DNA of 64,000 nt. It comes from Chelativorans petroleitrophicus (lineage in GTDB: Bacteria > Pseudomonadota > Alphaproteobacteria > Rhizobiales > Rhizobiaceae). A program made the position numbers and the translations under genes. Under the pieces are notes generated by a model, which searched no databases, had not been told where the DNA came from, and worked only from the letters and a program-made list of their open reading frames with translations. The stretch spans positions 248,001 through 312,000 of the forward strand of contig NZ_JAODNV010000004.1 of NCBI RefSeq assembly GCF_025398195.1, given 5' to 3'. This document shows positions 25,357 to 34,520 of the stretch, in pieces (position 1 is the stretch's first letter; every line of letters begins with the position of its first letter).

Positions 25357-25549
25357 ATGTTCGCCTTGCGCCGCCTGATACAGATATCCCGGGTGAAGAT
25401 CAAGTGACGTTCATTAGGCAATTCGCCGACAGGCGTCCCACGTGTCTTTCGACTTGGCGGTGGACTCTGCGAAACTCTCGGCTAAGCTATCGCCCGAACC
25501 GCCCTGAGAGGACGGGCGGCGTGCAACGGACATTCGCGAGGAGGACGCC

Positions 25550-26038
25550 ATGGCGGAAATCTCAATGACGGTGAACGGCCGCAAGGTCACGGCCACGGTG
25601 GAGGACAGAACCTTGCTCGTCCACTTCCTGCGCGAGCATCTGGGCCTGACAGGCACCCATGTGGGCTGTGACACGTCCCAGTGCGGCGCCTGCGTCGTCC
25701 ACCTCGACGGAAAGGCGGTGAAATCCTGCACCATGCTGGCCGCCCAGGCATCCGGCAGCGAGGTGCTGACCATCGAGGGGCTTGCCCAGGACGGCGAGCT
25801 GCATCCCGTCCAGGCCGCGTTCAAGGAGTATCACGGTCTGCAATGCGGTTTCTGCACGCCGGGCATGATCATGGCTGCCGTCGACATAATCAACCGCCAT
25901 CCAAACGGGCTCGACGAGAAGACGGTGCGCGAGGAGTTGGAGGGCAATATCTGCCGCTGCACCGGCTATCACAACATCGTGAAGGCGATACTCGCCGCAT
26001 CCGAAGCGATGAGAGGCAGGGCGGCAGAGGCGGCCTGA
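25550..26038 (+). CDS. coxS: CO-dehydrogenase-type small subunit, 2Fe-2S protein
   Basis: This is the iron-sulfur subunit of a molybdenum hydroxylase of the CO dehydrogenase/xanthine dehydrogenase family. It passes electrons from the Mo site to FAD. At 162 residues it is full length. The first 2Fe-2S site is in [21 protein letters not shown] with the partner cysteine in KSCTML (about residues 42-64). The second is in [12 protein letters not shown] and [13 protein letters not shown] (about 102-145). All eight cysteines are present. It is first in the order S-L-M, which is usual for form II (BMS-type) enzymes. The large subunit gene begins 122 bp downstream. Confidence 0.95.
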   Translation: MAEISMTVNGRKVTATVEDRTLLVHFLREHLGLTGTHVGCDTSQCGACVVHLDGKAVKSCTMLAAQASGSEVLTIEGLAQDGELHPVQAAFKEYHGLQCGFCTPGMIMAAVDIINRHPNGLDEKTVREELEGNICRCTGYHNIVKAILAASEAMRGRAAEAA

Positions 26039-26160
26039 GGAAAGCAGCAATGCAACAGGTGAATGGAGGGCAGCGGCGCTGATGCCTTGGCATCCCGGCC
26101 CCCGGAACGGCCCCGTCCATTCACCTTCACCATTTACGCTTACGGCGGAGGAGGAACGTC

Positions 26161-28512
26161 ATGGGCATTGAAGGAATAGGCGCGCGGGTGACGCGCAAGG
26201 AGGACAGGCGGTTCGTCACCGGTCTCGGCCGCTATGTGGATGACATGGTGCTGCCGGGCATGAAGCATGCGGTGTTCGTGCGAAGCCCGCATGCGCATGC
26301 GAAGATCGCGGGCATAAGGACCGATCAAGCGAGGGCCATGCCAGGCATCATCGCCGTGCTGACGGGCCCGGAGTTGAAGGCTGACGGCATCGGCAATCTC
26401 ATCTGCGGCTGGATGATCCATTCCAAAGACGGCACGCCGATGAGGATGGGTGCATGGTCGCCGCTTGCGGTGGACCGCGTGCGCTATGTGGGCGAAGCGG
26501 TGGCGGTGGTTGTGGCCGAGACGCGCGGCCAGGCGCGCGACGCGGCAGAGAAGGTGGAGGTGGACTATGAAGAGCTGCCCGCCGTCACCGACGCTGTCGA
26601 GGCCTTGAAGCCGGGCGCGCCTCAGCTTCACCCGGAGGCGGAAGGCAATCTCATTTTTGACTGGGAGCTGGGCGACGCGAAAGCCGTGGACGAGGCGCTC
26701 GCCAGCGCGGCGCACGTAACGCGCATGAGGATCGTCAACAACCGGCTCATCCCCAATGCGATGGAGCCCCGCGCAGCGCTCGGCCACTACGACAGGGCGG
26801 AAGACCATTTCACACTGTGGACGACCAGCCAGAATCCGCATGTGGCGCGCCTCGTTATGAGCGCCTTCTACAATGTGGCGCCGGAGAATAAGCTGCGGGT
26901 CATTGCGCCGGATGTCGGTGGCGGCTTCGGCTCCAAGATCTACATCTATCCGGAGGAGATCGTCTGCCTATGGGCGTCGAAACGGACGGGCGTGCCGGTG
27001 AAGTGGACGGCCGACCGGACGGAAAGCTTCATGTGCGACGCGCATGGCCGTGATCACGTGAGCGAGGTGGCGCTCGGCTTTGACGCCGATCACCGCATGG
27101 TGGCGCTGAAGGTGGACACGATCGCCAATCTCGGCGCCTACATGTCGCTCTTCTCCTCCTGCGTGCCCACCTATCTCTACGCCACGCTTCTGTCAGGTCA
27201 GTATGTGATCCCGGCCATTCACTGCAATGTGCGCACAGTCTACACCAACACCGCACCGGTGGATGCCTATCGCGGCGCGGGGCGGCCCGAGGCCACCTAT
27301 CTGATCGAGCGCACGGTGGAGACGGCAGCCCGCGAGCTGGGGATTTCTCCGGCGAAGCTGAGACGCAGGAACTTCATCCGCGAGTTCCCGTACCAGACGC
27401 CCGTCATCCTGAACTATGACACCGGCGACTATGAGGCTTCGCTCGAGGCGGCCCTGAAGGCGGCGGACTATGCCGGCTTCCCCGCCCGCAGGGAGGAAGC
27501 GAAGCGGCGCGGCAAACTGCGCGGCATCGGCATGAGCTGCTATATCGAGGCCTGCGGGCTTGCGCCTTCCCAGGCGGTGGGATCGCTCGGGGCCGGCGTC
27601 GGCCTGTGGGAATCGGCCGAGGTCCGCGTCAACATGGCGGGCACCATTGAGGTGCTGACCGGCTCGCACAGCCATGGACAGGGGCACGAGACCACCTTTG
27701 CGCAGGTGGTAGCGGACCGGCTGGGCGTGCCGATCGAGCAGGTCTCGATCATCCACGGCGATACCGACAAGGTACAGATGGGTATGGGCACCTACGGCTC
27801 CCGCTCCGGTGCGGTGGGCCTGTCCGCCGTCGTCAAGGCGCTCGATAAGGTGGAAGCCAAGGCGAAACGCATCGCGGCTCATCTTCTGGAAGCCGACGAA
27901 AGCGACATCACCATCGAAAACGGCGAGGTGAAGGTCGCCGGTACTGACCGCAGCCTGCCCTGGGCACAAGTGGCGCTTGCCGCCTACACGGCGCACAATC
28001 TGCCCACGGGCATGGAGCCGGGCCTGAAGGAGAGTGCCTTCTACGATCCGGCGAACTTCACCTTTCCTGCCGGCTGCCATATCGCGGAAGTGGAGGTGGA
28101 CCCCGAAACGGGACACACCACTGTGGTGCAGTTCGTGGCGGCGGATGACTTCGGCAACATCATCAACCCTATGATCGTGGAAGGCCAGGTGCATGGCGGG
28201 GTGGCGCAGGGCATTGGCCAGGCACTGCTCGAAGGCTGCCGCTACGATCCGGCATCCGGCCAGCTCATCACCGCCTCCTACATGGACTACACCATGCCGC
28301 GGGCGGCCGACCTGCCTTCCTTTGCCGTAGCGACGACCAACACGCCCTGCCCGAACAATCCGCTCGGCATCAAGGGCTGCGGGGAGGCCGGGGCCATCGG
28401 CTCGCCGCCAGCGATCATCAACGCCATCACGGATGCGATCGGCACCAACGACCTTTCCATGCCCGCAACGCCGCAGGCGGTGTGGGAGGCAATCCGCAGA
28501 CAGGGCCACTAG
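26161..28512 (+). CDS. Form II CO-dehydrogenase-like molybdenum hydroxylase large subunit
   Basis: The 783-residue protein binds the molybdopterin cytosine dinucleotide cofactor and holds the active site. It begins IGARVTRKEDRRFVTGLGRY, as in CoxL-type proteins. Mo-cofactor motifs include PDVGGGFGSKIYIYPEE (about residue 250), GSHSHGQGHETTFAQVVADR (about 501) and the C-terminal GCGEAGAIGSPPAI with the catalytic glutamate (about 740). The active-site loop reads DAYRGAGRPEA (about 369), the form II signature, and not the AYXCSFR of true CO-oxidising form I. The substrate is therefore uncertain: CO oxidation is disputed for form II, and an aldehyde, purine or N-heterocycle is equally possible. 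A GGAGGAGGAACG ribosome binding site precedes the ATG. Confidence 0.93.
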   Translation: MGIEGIGARVTRKEDRRFVTGLGRYVDDMVLPGMKHAVFVRSPHAHAKIAGIRTDQARAMPGIIAVLTGPELKADGIGNLICGWMIHSKDGTPMRMGAWSPLAVDRVRYVGEAVAVVVAETRGQARDAAEKVEVDYEELPAVTDAVEALKPGAPQLHPEAEGNLIFDWELGDAKAVDEALASAAHVTRMRIVNNRLIPNAMEPRAALGHYDRAEDHFTLWTTSQNPHVARLVMSAFYNVAPENKLRVIAPDVGGGFGSKIYIYPEEIVCLWASKRTGVPVKWTADRTESFMCDAHGRDHVSEVALGFDADHRMVALKVDTIANLGAYMSLFSSCVPTYLYATLLSGQYVIPAIHCNVRTVYTNTAPVDAYRGAGRPEATYLIERTVETAARELGISPAKLRRRNFIREFPYQTPVILNYDTGDYEASLEAALKAADYAGFPARREEAKRRGKLRGIGMSCYIEACGLAPSQAVGSLGAGVGLWESAEVRVNMAGTIEVLTGSHSHGQGHETTFAQVVADRLGVPIEQVSIIHGDTDKVQMGMGTYGSRSGAVGLSAVVKALDKVEAKAKRIAAHLLEADESDITIENGEVKVAGTDRSLPWAQVALAAYTAHNLPTGMEPGLKESAFYDPANFTFPAGCHIAEVEVDPETGHTTVVQFVAADDFGNIINPMIVEGQVHGGVAQGIGQALLEGCRYDPASGQLITASYMDYTMPRAADLPSFAVATTNTPCPNNPLGIKGCGEAGAIGSPPAIINAITDAIGTNDLSMPATPQAVWEAIRRQGH

Positions 28513-28631
28513 GAGAACCAGCGGGCAGGAAGGAGCAGGCAGCAGCAGGAGGGCGGCGAAGGGATCTTGCCCTATCCGCCACGAAACACCCGGCACCTTG
28601 CTCCTTTCCGCCGCTCAGTGAGGAGAACCCC

Positions 28632-29432
28632 ATGTATCAGACCACCTATCACCGCGCTTCCTCGGTTGCAGAAGCCGTGAAGCTGCTCGCCGATTCCGGG
28701 GATGGAAAATTCGTTGCCGGCGGGCAGACGCTTATCCCGACCATGAAGCAGCGTCTGGCGGCGCCGACGGATCTGATCGACCTGCGCCACATATCCGAAC
28801 TCAAGGGTATTTCCTTCTCAGGCAATGAGGTGCGCATCGGCGCGGGCACCACCCATGCGGAAGTGGCCTCCAATGCCGCTCTCGCCGGCATCTGTCCGGC
28901 CATTTGCCATCTGGCCGGCCACATCGGAGACCCGCATGTGCGCCACATGGGCACGATCGGCGGCTCCCTCGCCAACAACGATCCCGCGGCGGACTATCCG
29001 GCGGCCGTGCTGGCACTCGGGGCAACAGTGCATACCAGCAAGCGGAGCATTGCCGCGGATGATTTCTTTGCCGGCCTGTTCACCACCGCGCTCGAGGAGG
29101 ACGAGATTATCACCGCCGTCTCTTTCACCGCTCCGGAAAAGGCAGGCTATGCCAAGTTTCCCAATCCCGCCTCGCGTTACGCGCTCACAGGCGTGTTCGT
29201 CGCAAAGCGCCCGGATGGGGTTCGCGTTGCGGTGACCGGAGCGGGCGAGGATGGCGTTTTCCGCGCGGAAGCGCTCGAGCAGGCCCTTTCCACCTCTTTC
29301 GATCCATCGGCGCTCAACGGCATTTCGCTTCCATACGATGGCCTGTTGTCCGACATTCATGCCTCGGCGGAGTACCGCGCCCATCTCATAGTGGTGATGG
29401 CCAAGCGGGCGGTGGAAGCCGCCAACGCCTGA
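28632..29432 (+). CDS. CO-dehydrogenase-type medium subunit, FAD-binding
   Basis: The 266-residue flavoprotein subunit completes the S-L-M set. FAD-binding motifs are KFVAGGQTLIPTMKQRLA (about residues 25-42) and HMGTIGGSLANNDPAADYPA (about 104-123), both in the usual places. The CO-dehydrogenase C-terminal domain follows. The start ATG at 28632 comes after an AGTGAGGAGAACCCC leader with a good ribosome binding site; the long upstream frame through the intergenic gap is not protein-like. A 119-bp gap separates it from the large subunit. No cofactor insertion genes (coxD, coxE, coxF or coxG type) follow; a perfect terminator lies 50 bp downstream, so the operon ends here. Confidence 0.94.
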   Translation: MYQTTYHRASSVAEAVKLLADSGDGKFVAGGQTLIPTMKQRLAAPTDLIDLRHISELKGISFSGNEVRIGAGTTHAEVASNAALAGICPAICHLAGHIGDPHVRHMGTIGGSLANNDPAADYPAAVLALGATVHTSKRSIAADDFFAGLFTTALEEDEIITAVSFTAPEKAGYAKFPNPASRYALTGVFVAKRPDGVRVAVTGAGEDGVFRAEALEQALSTSFDPSALNGISLPYDGLLSDIHASAEYRAHLIVVMAKRAVEAANA

Positions 29433-29483
29433 GCATCCGCTGGGAGCGGAAGGCTACAGAGCCATTCCTGCAAAACGATTCCT

Positions 29484-29513
29484 GTAAAAGGCCGCCTTCG
29501 GGCGGCCTTTTAC
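29484..29513. terminator. Strong bidirectional terminator after the coxSLM-like operon
   Basis: GTAAAAGGCCGCC and GGCGGCCTTTTAC form a perfect 13-bp stem closed by a TTCG tetraloop. The A-run and T-run inside the stem ends allow termination in both directions. Confidence 0.92.
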
Positions 29514-29713
29514 TGTTAAGCCGTACTCTTTCTGATCTTTCTGACCCGGAGGACAGGCACGCAGGCAGCTGCCTTGCACCCAGGCTCTGCGAAAGCCGTA
29601 CTGGCAGCCTCTTCTCCTTGTATCAAAGCGAGAAGGGGCCTCGCGGAATTGTCACAATTCGTTATGTGCAGAAATATCTCGTTACAACTATATTGAAGCT
29701 GTCTGTAGGTTGG

Positions 29714-30673
29714 ATGCTGTTTCGCAGCGAGGGGCTGAAGCCGTTGAAAAAACAGGAGACTGTACCCGCGGTGCCGGAGCGCCGCCGCCTGTTCCCTGTG
29801 TCCCGCAAAACCGCGGTCCGTTCCGTGGCGGCTCTGCTTGCCTTGCTTACGGTGGGCCTGGTGGTGGCGGTGCGCACCATTCCGGAATTCATCCTTTACC
29901 GCGAACGGCTGGTCTTCAACCTGTTGGAGATCAACAGCGACATCGAGCTCAAGCCGCTGGATATCAAAACGCATGATGGTCTGACGCTGCGCTCCTGGTA
30001 CCATCGTCCGGCCGAGGGCAAGCCGGTCATCGTCTATTTTCCCGGGCGGCTTGAGGATTTGATCCGTCGGCCCGCGCATCTGTTCCATCTGGCCGAGCAG
30101 GGCTATGGCCTCACCCTTGCGGGCTATCGCGGCTATGGCGGCAATCCGGGCTATCCGAGCGAGCACCTGCTTTACCGTGACGGAACAGCGCTACTAACCA
30201 AGCTCACCCATGAGGGGCTCGCGCCGGATGGCATCGTGCTTTACGGCTATTCGATGGGCACGGGCATCGCGAGCTACGTTGCAACGGCAACCAGGCCGCG
30301 GGCGCTGATACTGGAGGCGCCCTTCACCTCCTTCCCCGATGCGGTGCGCCAACAGGCGCCATCGGTGCCCATCTGGCTCGTGCGCAGCCGCTTCGATACC
30401 CGTTCGCGCATAAGCAACATCGATGCGCCCATCCTGCTTCTTGCTGGGGAGCAGGACCGCATCACGCCGCCCGATTTCGCCAAGGCGCTGGCCGCGCTCA
30501 GCCAGGGTGTTGCCAAGCTGGAGATCCTGCCGGAGGCGAACCACGTCAACATGGCCCGACGCGGGGCGCTGGAAGCCGTCTCGAGCTTCCTTGTCAGCAT
30601 CGCAGGCGGCGGCGTGGAGCATGCCGCCGCGCAGCAGGACCCGGATGTGTTGCCGGCCGTGATGGAGAACTGA
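29714..30673 (+). CDS. Membrane-anchored alpha/beta hydrolase
   Basis: The product (319 residues from the ATG at 29714) has one hydrophobic anchor near residues 36-55 (VRSVAALLALLTVGLVVAVR) and then an alpha/beta hydrolase domain. The nucleophile serine is in VLYGYSMGTGIASY (about residue 182), the acid in LLLAGEQDRITPPDFA and the histidine in LPEANHVNMARRG. The oxyanion region has the IVYFPGRLEDLIRR and LAGYRGYGGNPGYPS pattern seen in the BEM46/YfhR group. An earlier TTG start at 29618 is possible but would add an unlikely leader. The C-terminal 25 residues are rich in Gly, Ala and Gln. The substrate is unknown; it stands alone, convergent with the dpp operon. Confidence 0.88.
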   Translation: MLFRSEGLKPLKKQETVPAVPERRRLFPVSRKTAVRSVAALLALLTVGLVVAVRTIPEFILYRERLVFNLLEINSDIELKPLDIKTHDGLTLRSWYHRPAEGKPVIVYFPGRLEDLIRRPAHLFHLAEQGYGLTLAGYRGYGGNPGYPSEHLLYRDGTALLTKLTHEGLAPDGIVLYGYSMGTGIASYVATATRPRALILEAPFTSFPDAVRQQAPSVPIWLVRSRFDTRSRISNIDAPILLLAGEQDRITPPDFAKALAALSQGVAKLEILPEANHVNMARRGALEAVSSFLVSIAGGGVEHAAAQQDPDVLPAVMEN

Positions 30674-30675
30674 TC

Positions 30676-30715
30676 TGGATCCTTTTCGTGTTTCCGGAAA
30701 CACAAAAAGGATCCA
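30676..30715. terminator. 40-bp near-perfect palindrome between convergent genes
   Basis: The two 20-bp halves (TGGATCCTTTTCGTGTTTCC and its complement) meet at 30695/30696 with one mismatch and no loop. It begins 3 bp after the hydrolase stop. With T-rich and A-rich arms it could end transcription from both sides; as DNA it could extrude a cruciform. Confidence 0.75.
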
Positions 30716-30733
30716 AGTTATTGTTTTGCCCAA

Positions 30734-30769
30734 TTCCGGGCGGAAAACCGGAAACCGCTTTTCCCGGAA
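30734..30769 (-). terminator. Likely terminator of the dpp operon
   Basis: Read on the minus strand just after the dppF stop, TTCCGGG pairs with CCCGGAA, and inside it GGAAAA-CGG pairs with CCG-TTTTCC around a TTT loop. A tract with several T bases (CAAAACAATAA on the minus strand after GGG) follows at a distance, so termination may be only moderate, but the 40-bp palindrome beyond it backs it up. Confidence 0.6.
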
Positions 30770-30775
30770 ACTGCG

Positions 30776-31606
30776 CTAGGCGGCGCGCCTCCGGGCCAGC
30801 CTCCTGCGAATGCTTTCCACATCCGCGCGCGGCGTGGCGGCGAACAGCGTCTTCGTGTAATCGTGCTTTGGGCTTGAGAAGACCTCGTCGCGCGTGCCAT
30901 ATTCCACCGCCTCGCCGAAATACATCACCATCACCTCGTCCGCGATATAACGGACGACTGAAAGGTCGTGGCTGATGAAGACGTAGGTGAGGCCGAATTC
31001 GTCCTGTAGGTCGGCAAGCAGGTTGAGGACCTGCGCCTGCACGGAAAGATCGAGAGCGGAAACCGGCTCGTCAAGCACCAGAAGCTGCGGGTTGAGCATG
31101 AGCGCCCGTGCGATGGCGATGCGCTGGCGCTGTCCGCCGGAGAACATGTGCGGATAGCGGTTGAAGTGCTCGGGCCCAAGCCCGACCTTCTTCAGCATTT
31201 CCATGGCGCGATCGCGCCGCTCCGAGGCCGGAAGCTTCGCGTTTATGATCAGCGGCTCCATCAACACGTCGCCGATCTTCTGCCGCGGATTGAGCGAGCC
31301 ATAGGGGTTCTGGAACACGATCTGCACCTTGCGGCGCAGCTCTGGCGTGAGCTTCTGACGCGCGATGTCCACCTTTTCGCCGTCGATGAAAAGCTCGCCC
31401 CCGGTGGGGGCGTCGATCATGGTGATCATGCGCGCAAGCGTGGACTTTCCGCAGCCGCTCTCGCCGACGATGGCGAGCGTCTTGCCCTTTTCGAGCTTCA
31501 GGCTCACGCCCTTTACGGCGTGGACCGTGCGGGCCTTGCGGAAAAGCCCGCCCCCCACCACGTAATCGCGCCGGATGTCGCGCGTTTCCAGCACTATGCG
31601 GCTCAT
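30776..31606 (-). CDS. dppF: Dipeptide ABC transporter ATP-binding protein DppF
   Basis: This is the second ATPase subunit of a peptide importer of the Opp/Dpp type. The 276-residue protein shows Walker A GESGCGKSTLAR (about residue 49), the Q-loop region IVFQNPYGSLNPRQKIGDVL, the ABC signature FSGGQRQRIAIARAL (about 156), Walker B LLVLDEPVSALD and the H-loop YVFISHDLSVVRYIAD. The C-terminus carries the peptide-transporter extension (EYGTRDEVFSSPKHDYTKTL). It is last in dppABCDF and overlaps dppD by 4 bases. Confidence 0.95.
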   Translation of the reverse strand: MSRIVLETRDIRRDYVVGGGLFRKARTVHAVKGVSLKLEKGKTLAIVGESGCGKSTLARMITMIDAPTGGELFIDGEKVDIARQKLTPELRRKVQIVFQNPYGSLNPRQKIGDVLMEPLIINAKLPASERRDRAMEMLKKVGLGPEHFNRYPHMFSGGQRQRIAIARALMLNPQLLVLDEPVSALDLSVQAQVLNLLADLQDEFGLTYVFISHDLSVVRYIADEVMVMYFGEAVEYGTRDEVFSSPKHDYTKTLFAATPRADVESIRRRLARRRAA

Positions 31607-32457
31607 GGCTGGCCTCCCGTATAGGGCGCCTCTTCAAGCGCGAAGTCGGTCACGGTGGGCAGCCGGTCGCCAACCGCATTTTCCGGAAGGGCCGAAAGCA
31701 GCGCCTTCGTATAGGGATGCTTCGGCGCCTCGAAGAGGGAGAGCACGTCGGCTTCCTCCATCTTGCGCCCCTTGTATTGCACGACCACGCGGTCGGCCGT
31801 CTCCGCCACCACGCCCATGTCGTGGGTGATCAGGATCATGCCCATTCCGGTTTCCGTCTGCAGCCTGAGCAACAGGTCGAGGATCTGCTTCTGGATCGTC
31901 ACGTCGAGCGCCGTCGTCGGCTCGTCGGCGATCAGAAGCTTCGGATTGCAGGCAAGCGCGATGGCGATCATCACGCGCTGGCACTGGCCGCCCGACATCT
32001 GATGGGGGAAGGAGCGCAAACGCTCTTCCGGCTCGGGAATGCCCACGGCCTGCATGAGCTCCACCATGCGCCGACGCCGCGCCGCCCGGTCGAGATTGGT
32101 GTGCCGGCGCAGCGTTTCCTCGATCTGGAAGCCGACGGTGAAGCAGGGATTGAGGCTGGCGATCGGCTCCTGGAAGATCATCGAGATGTCGTTGCCGATG
32201 ATCCGCCGCCGCTCGGCGGGCGAGATGTTGAGAATGTCCCGCCCCTCGAAGCGGATGTAGTCTGCCGTCACCGTCGCCGTCCACGGCAGGAGCCCCATGA
32301 CGGCGAGCATCGAGACGGATTTGCCGGAGCCGGACTCGCCGACGATGGCGAGCACCTCACCCTTGTCCACGGAAAGTGAAACGCCATCGACGGCGCGCAG
32401 CTTGCCGGCGGCGGTGTCGAATTCGACCGTGAGGTTCTTGATCTCAAGCAGGGCCAT
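31603..32457 (-). CDS. dppD: Dipeptide ABC transporter ATP-binding protein DppD
   Basis: The first ATPase subunit of the importer (284 residues) has Walker [17 protein letters not shown] (about residue 39), the Q-loop [20 protein letters not shown], signature [15 protein letters not shown] (about 149; note the Cys in place of the usual Arg in GGQRQR), Walker [15 protein letters not shown] and the H-loop [19 protein letters not shown]. The C-terminal part has [12 protein letters not shown], typical of the oligopeptide subfamily that may carry an iron-sulfur site in its tail; here the tail has no cysteine cluster. It lies 4 bp after dppC. Confidence 0.95.
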   Translation of the reverse strand: MALLEIKNLTVEFDTAAGKLRAVDGVSLSVDKGEVLAIVGESGSGKSVSMLAVMGLLPWTATVTADYIRFEGRDILNISPAERRRIIGNDISMIFQEPIASLNPCFTVGFQIEETLRRHTNLDRAARRRRMVELMQAVGIPEPEERLRSFPHQMSGGQCQRVMIAIALACNPKLLIADEPTTALDVTIQKQILDLLLRLQTETGMGMILITHDMGVVAETADRVVVQYKGRKMEEADVLSLFEAPKHPYTKALLSALPENAVGDRLPTVTDFALEEAPYTGGQP

Positions 32458-32461
32458 GGTC

Positions 32462-33397
32462 TCAAGACCTCTTCAGCTTCGGGTCCAGCGCATCGCGCAG
32501 GCCATCGCCCATGAGGTTGATGGCGAGCACGGTGATGAGAATGGCCAATCCGGGGAAGGTGACGACCCACCAAGCGCGCAGGATGAACTCACGGGCCTCC
32601 GCCAGCATCGTGCCCCATTCCGGCGTCGGCGGCTGCGCACCCATGCCGAGGAAGCCGAGCGCGGCCGCGTCCAGAATTGCATTCGAGAACGACAGTGTCG
32701 CCTGCACGATCAGGGGCGCGGTGCAGTTGGGCAGGATGGTCTTAAACATAAGACGCAGATCGCTGGCGCCCGCCACTTTTGCGGCGGTCACATAGTCCCG
32801 GCCCTTTTCCGCCATGACCGCGGCGCGCGTCAGCCGCACGAAGTGAGGCTGCAGCACCAGCGCGATGGCGATCATCGCGTTCGTCAGGCCCGGACCCAGT
32901 ACCGCCACCAGCACCAGAGCCAAAAGCAGCGACGGGAAGGCCAGGATGATGTCCATAAGCCGCATGATGATGGTATCCACGGCACCACGGAAATAGCCGG
33001 CGATCAGGCCGACGATCACCCCAACCGTGACCGCGAGCGCGACCACCACAAGGCCGATGAAGAGCGAAAACCGCGCTCCATAGAGGATGCGGGAAAGGAT
33101 ATCCCGGCCGACCGCATCGGTACCCAGGATGAATTCCCAGCTTCCGCCCGCCTCCCAGACCGGCGGCACGAGAAAGGAGCCGCGCACCTGCATGGCGGGG
33201 TCGTGCGGCGCAATCAACGGCGCAAAAATCGCGACCAGAACGATGAGCAGGAACACGACGAGGCCCATCACGGCGCCGCGGTTCTGGCGGAAATAGTACC
33301 AGAACTCGGCCAGCATCGCCCTGCGCGTTGCTGCGACGGTCGGCCTGCCTTCCAGGCCGGTCGCGGCATTTGGGTCTTTGACGTTGGTGGTGGCCAT
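32462..33397 (-). CDS. dppC: Dipeptide ABC transporter permease DppC
   Basis: The 311-residue permease has a cytoplasmic N-terminus with an extra charged segment, a first helix (AVMGLVVFLLIVLVAIFAPL), a periplasmic loop with HDPAMQ and FILGTDAVGRDILSRILYGA (the family signature around residues 90-110), and five further helices. The EAA-type cytoplasmic loop that contacts the ATPases is YVTAAKVAGASDLRLMFKTI (about residue 190). It begins 3 bp after dppB ends and is followed 4 bp later by dppD, so the four membrane and ATPase genes form a compact unit. Confidence 0.95.
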   Translation of the reverse strand: MATTNVKDPNAATGLEGRPTVAATRRAMLAEFWYYFRQNRGAVMGLVVFLLIVLVAIFAPLIAPHDPAMQVRGSFLVPPVWEAGGSWEFILGTDAVGRDILSRILYGARFSLFIGLVVVALAVTVGVIVGLIAGYFRGAVDTIIMRLMDIILAFPSLLLALVLVAVLGPGLTNAMIAIALVLQPHFVRLTRAAVMAEKGRDYVTAAKVAGASDLRLMFKTILPNCTAPLIVQATLSFSNAILDAAALGFLGMGAQPPTPEWGTMLAEAREFILRAWWVVTFPGLAILITVLAINLMGDGLRDALDPKLKRS

Positions 33398-33399
33398 GG

Positions 33400-34404
33400 C
33401 TAATGCCTGATCCTTGGGTTCACCAGACCGTAGAGTACGTCCACGATCAGGTTCACGAGCATGATGATGCCGGCGATGAGCAGCAGCCCGCCTTGCACAA
33501 CGGCGTAGTCACGCCTGAACACGCTGTCGACCATCCACTTGCCGATGCCCGGCCAGGAGAAGATGGTCTCGGTGAGAATAGCGCCCGCCATGAGCACGCC
33601 CACCTGAAGCCCGATAGTGGTGATCACCGGGATGAGGGCGTTGCGCAGCGCGTGCAGGCCGATCACGCAGCGCGGCGGCAGGCCCTTGGCCCGGGCCGTG
33701 CGCACATAGTCCTCGCCCAGCACCTCCAGCATGGCCGAGCGCGTCTGCCGCGCGATGACGGCGAGCGGAATGGTGGCCAGCACGATCGACGGCAGGACGA
33801 GATGCGATACGGCGGACCGGAAGGCACCTTCCTGCCCCGACAATAGGCTGTCGATCAGCATGAATCCGGTAACCGGCGGGAAGAAATAGAGAAGCGAAAT
33901 GCGGCCTGAAACGGGCGTCCAGCCGAGCACACCGGAAAACAGGATGATGAGCAGGAGCCCCCACCAGAAGATGGGCATGGAATAGCCGACGAGCGCAAAG
34001 CCCATGATCGATTGGTCGAGCCATGAACCGCGCCGGATCGCAGCGACAATCCCGAGCGGCACGCCGAGAAGGACGGCGATGAGGATCGCGCAGAGCGAAA
34101 GCTCGAGCGTGGCGGGGAAGAGCGAGAAAAACTCGCTGAGAACGGGCCGGCGCGTGACGATGGAATTGCCGAGATCGCCGGTAAGCACACCGCCCAGGAA
34201 GTCCAGATACTGCACCCATAGCGGCCGGTCGAAGCCAAGCTGGTGGGTCAGTTCCAGATATCGCTCTTCCGACATGACGCGTTCGCCCGACATCAGCATC
34301 ACCGGGTCTCCCGGCAGAATGCGGATGAAGGTGAAGGCGATGATGGACACGCCCAGGAAAGTCGGTATCAGGACGGCAAGCCGTCCCAGGATGAATCGAA
34401 GCAT
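33400..34404 (-). CDS. dppB: Dipeptide ABC transporter permease DppB
   Basis: The 334-residue permease matches DppB: first helix with LAVLIPTFLGVSIIAFTFIR, periplasmic LPGDPVMLMSGERVMSEERY, LGFDRPLWVQYLDFLGGVLTGDLG, and the EAA loop YVRTARAKGLPPRCVIGLHA (about residue 225) followed by LRNALIPVITTIGLQVG. Six membrane helices are expected. It is separated from dppA by 116 bp containing a transcription terminator-like hairpin, so it is probably made at a lower level than the binding protein. Confidence 0.95.
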   Translation of the reverse strand: MLRFILGRLAVLIPTFLGVSIIAFTFIRILPGDPVMLMSGERVMSEERYLELTHQLGFDRPLWVQYLDFLGGVLTGDLGNSIVTRRPVLSEFFSLFPATLELSLCAILIAVLLGVPLGIVAAIRRGSWLDQSIMGFALVGYSMPIFWWGLLLIILFSGVLGWTPVSGRISLLYFFPPVTGFMLIDSLLSGQEGAFRSAVSHLVLPSIVLATIPLAVIARQTRSAMLEVLGEDYVRTARAKGLPPRCVIGLHALRNALIPVITTIGLQVGVLMAGAILTETIFSWPGIGKWMVDSVFRRDYAVVQGGLLLIAGIIMLVNLIVDVLYGLVNPRIRH

Positions 34405-34465
34405 AACGAGATCGATCTCCGGCGGCTGACGACCTTGGCGTCTACCACCGCCCTGATTTCAATGC

Positions 34466-34494
34466 AAAACAAGACGCGCCGGTTGCCCGGCGCG
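34466..34494 (-). terminator. Attenuator hairpin between dppA and dppB
   Basis: On the minus strand, CGCGCCGG and CCGGCGCG form an 8-bp stem with a GCAA loop (34475-34494), followed by TCTTGTTTT. It lies 26 bp after the dppA stop and would stop a share of transcripts, leaving more binding protein than permease. Confidence 0.8.
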
Positions 34495-34520
34495 CCTCCT
34501 TTTCTATTCGGACCATCAGG

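Noticed and set aside
27193-28596. Long minus-strand frame opposite the molybdenum hydroxylase gene (467 codons), and similar ones opposite the iron alcohol dehydrogenase (12897-13967) and the thiolase (52880-54331)
   Set aside because: All lie wholly opposite well-supported enzymes, have no ribosome binding sites and are rich in His, Arg and Gly, as expected from the complement of GC-rich codons.
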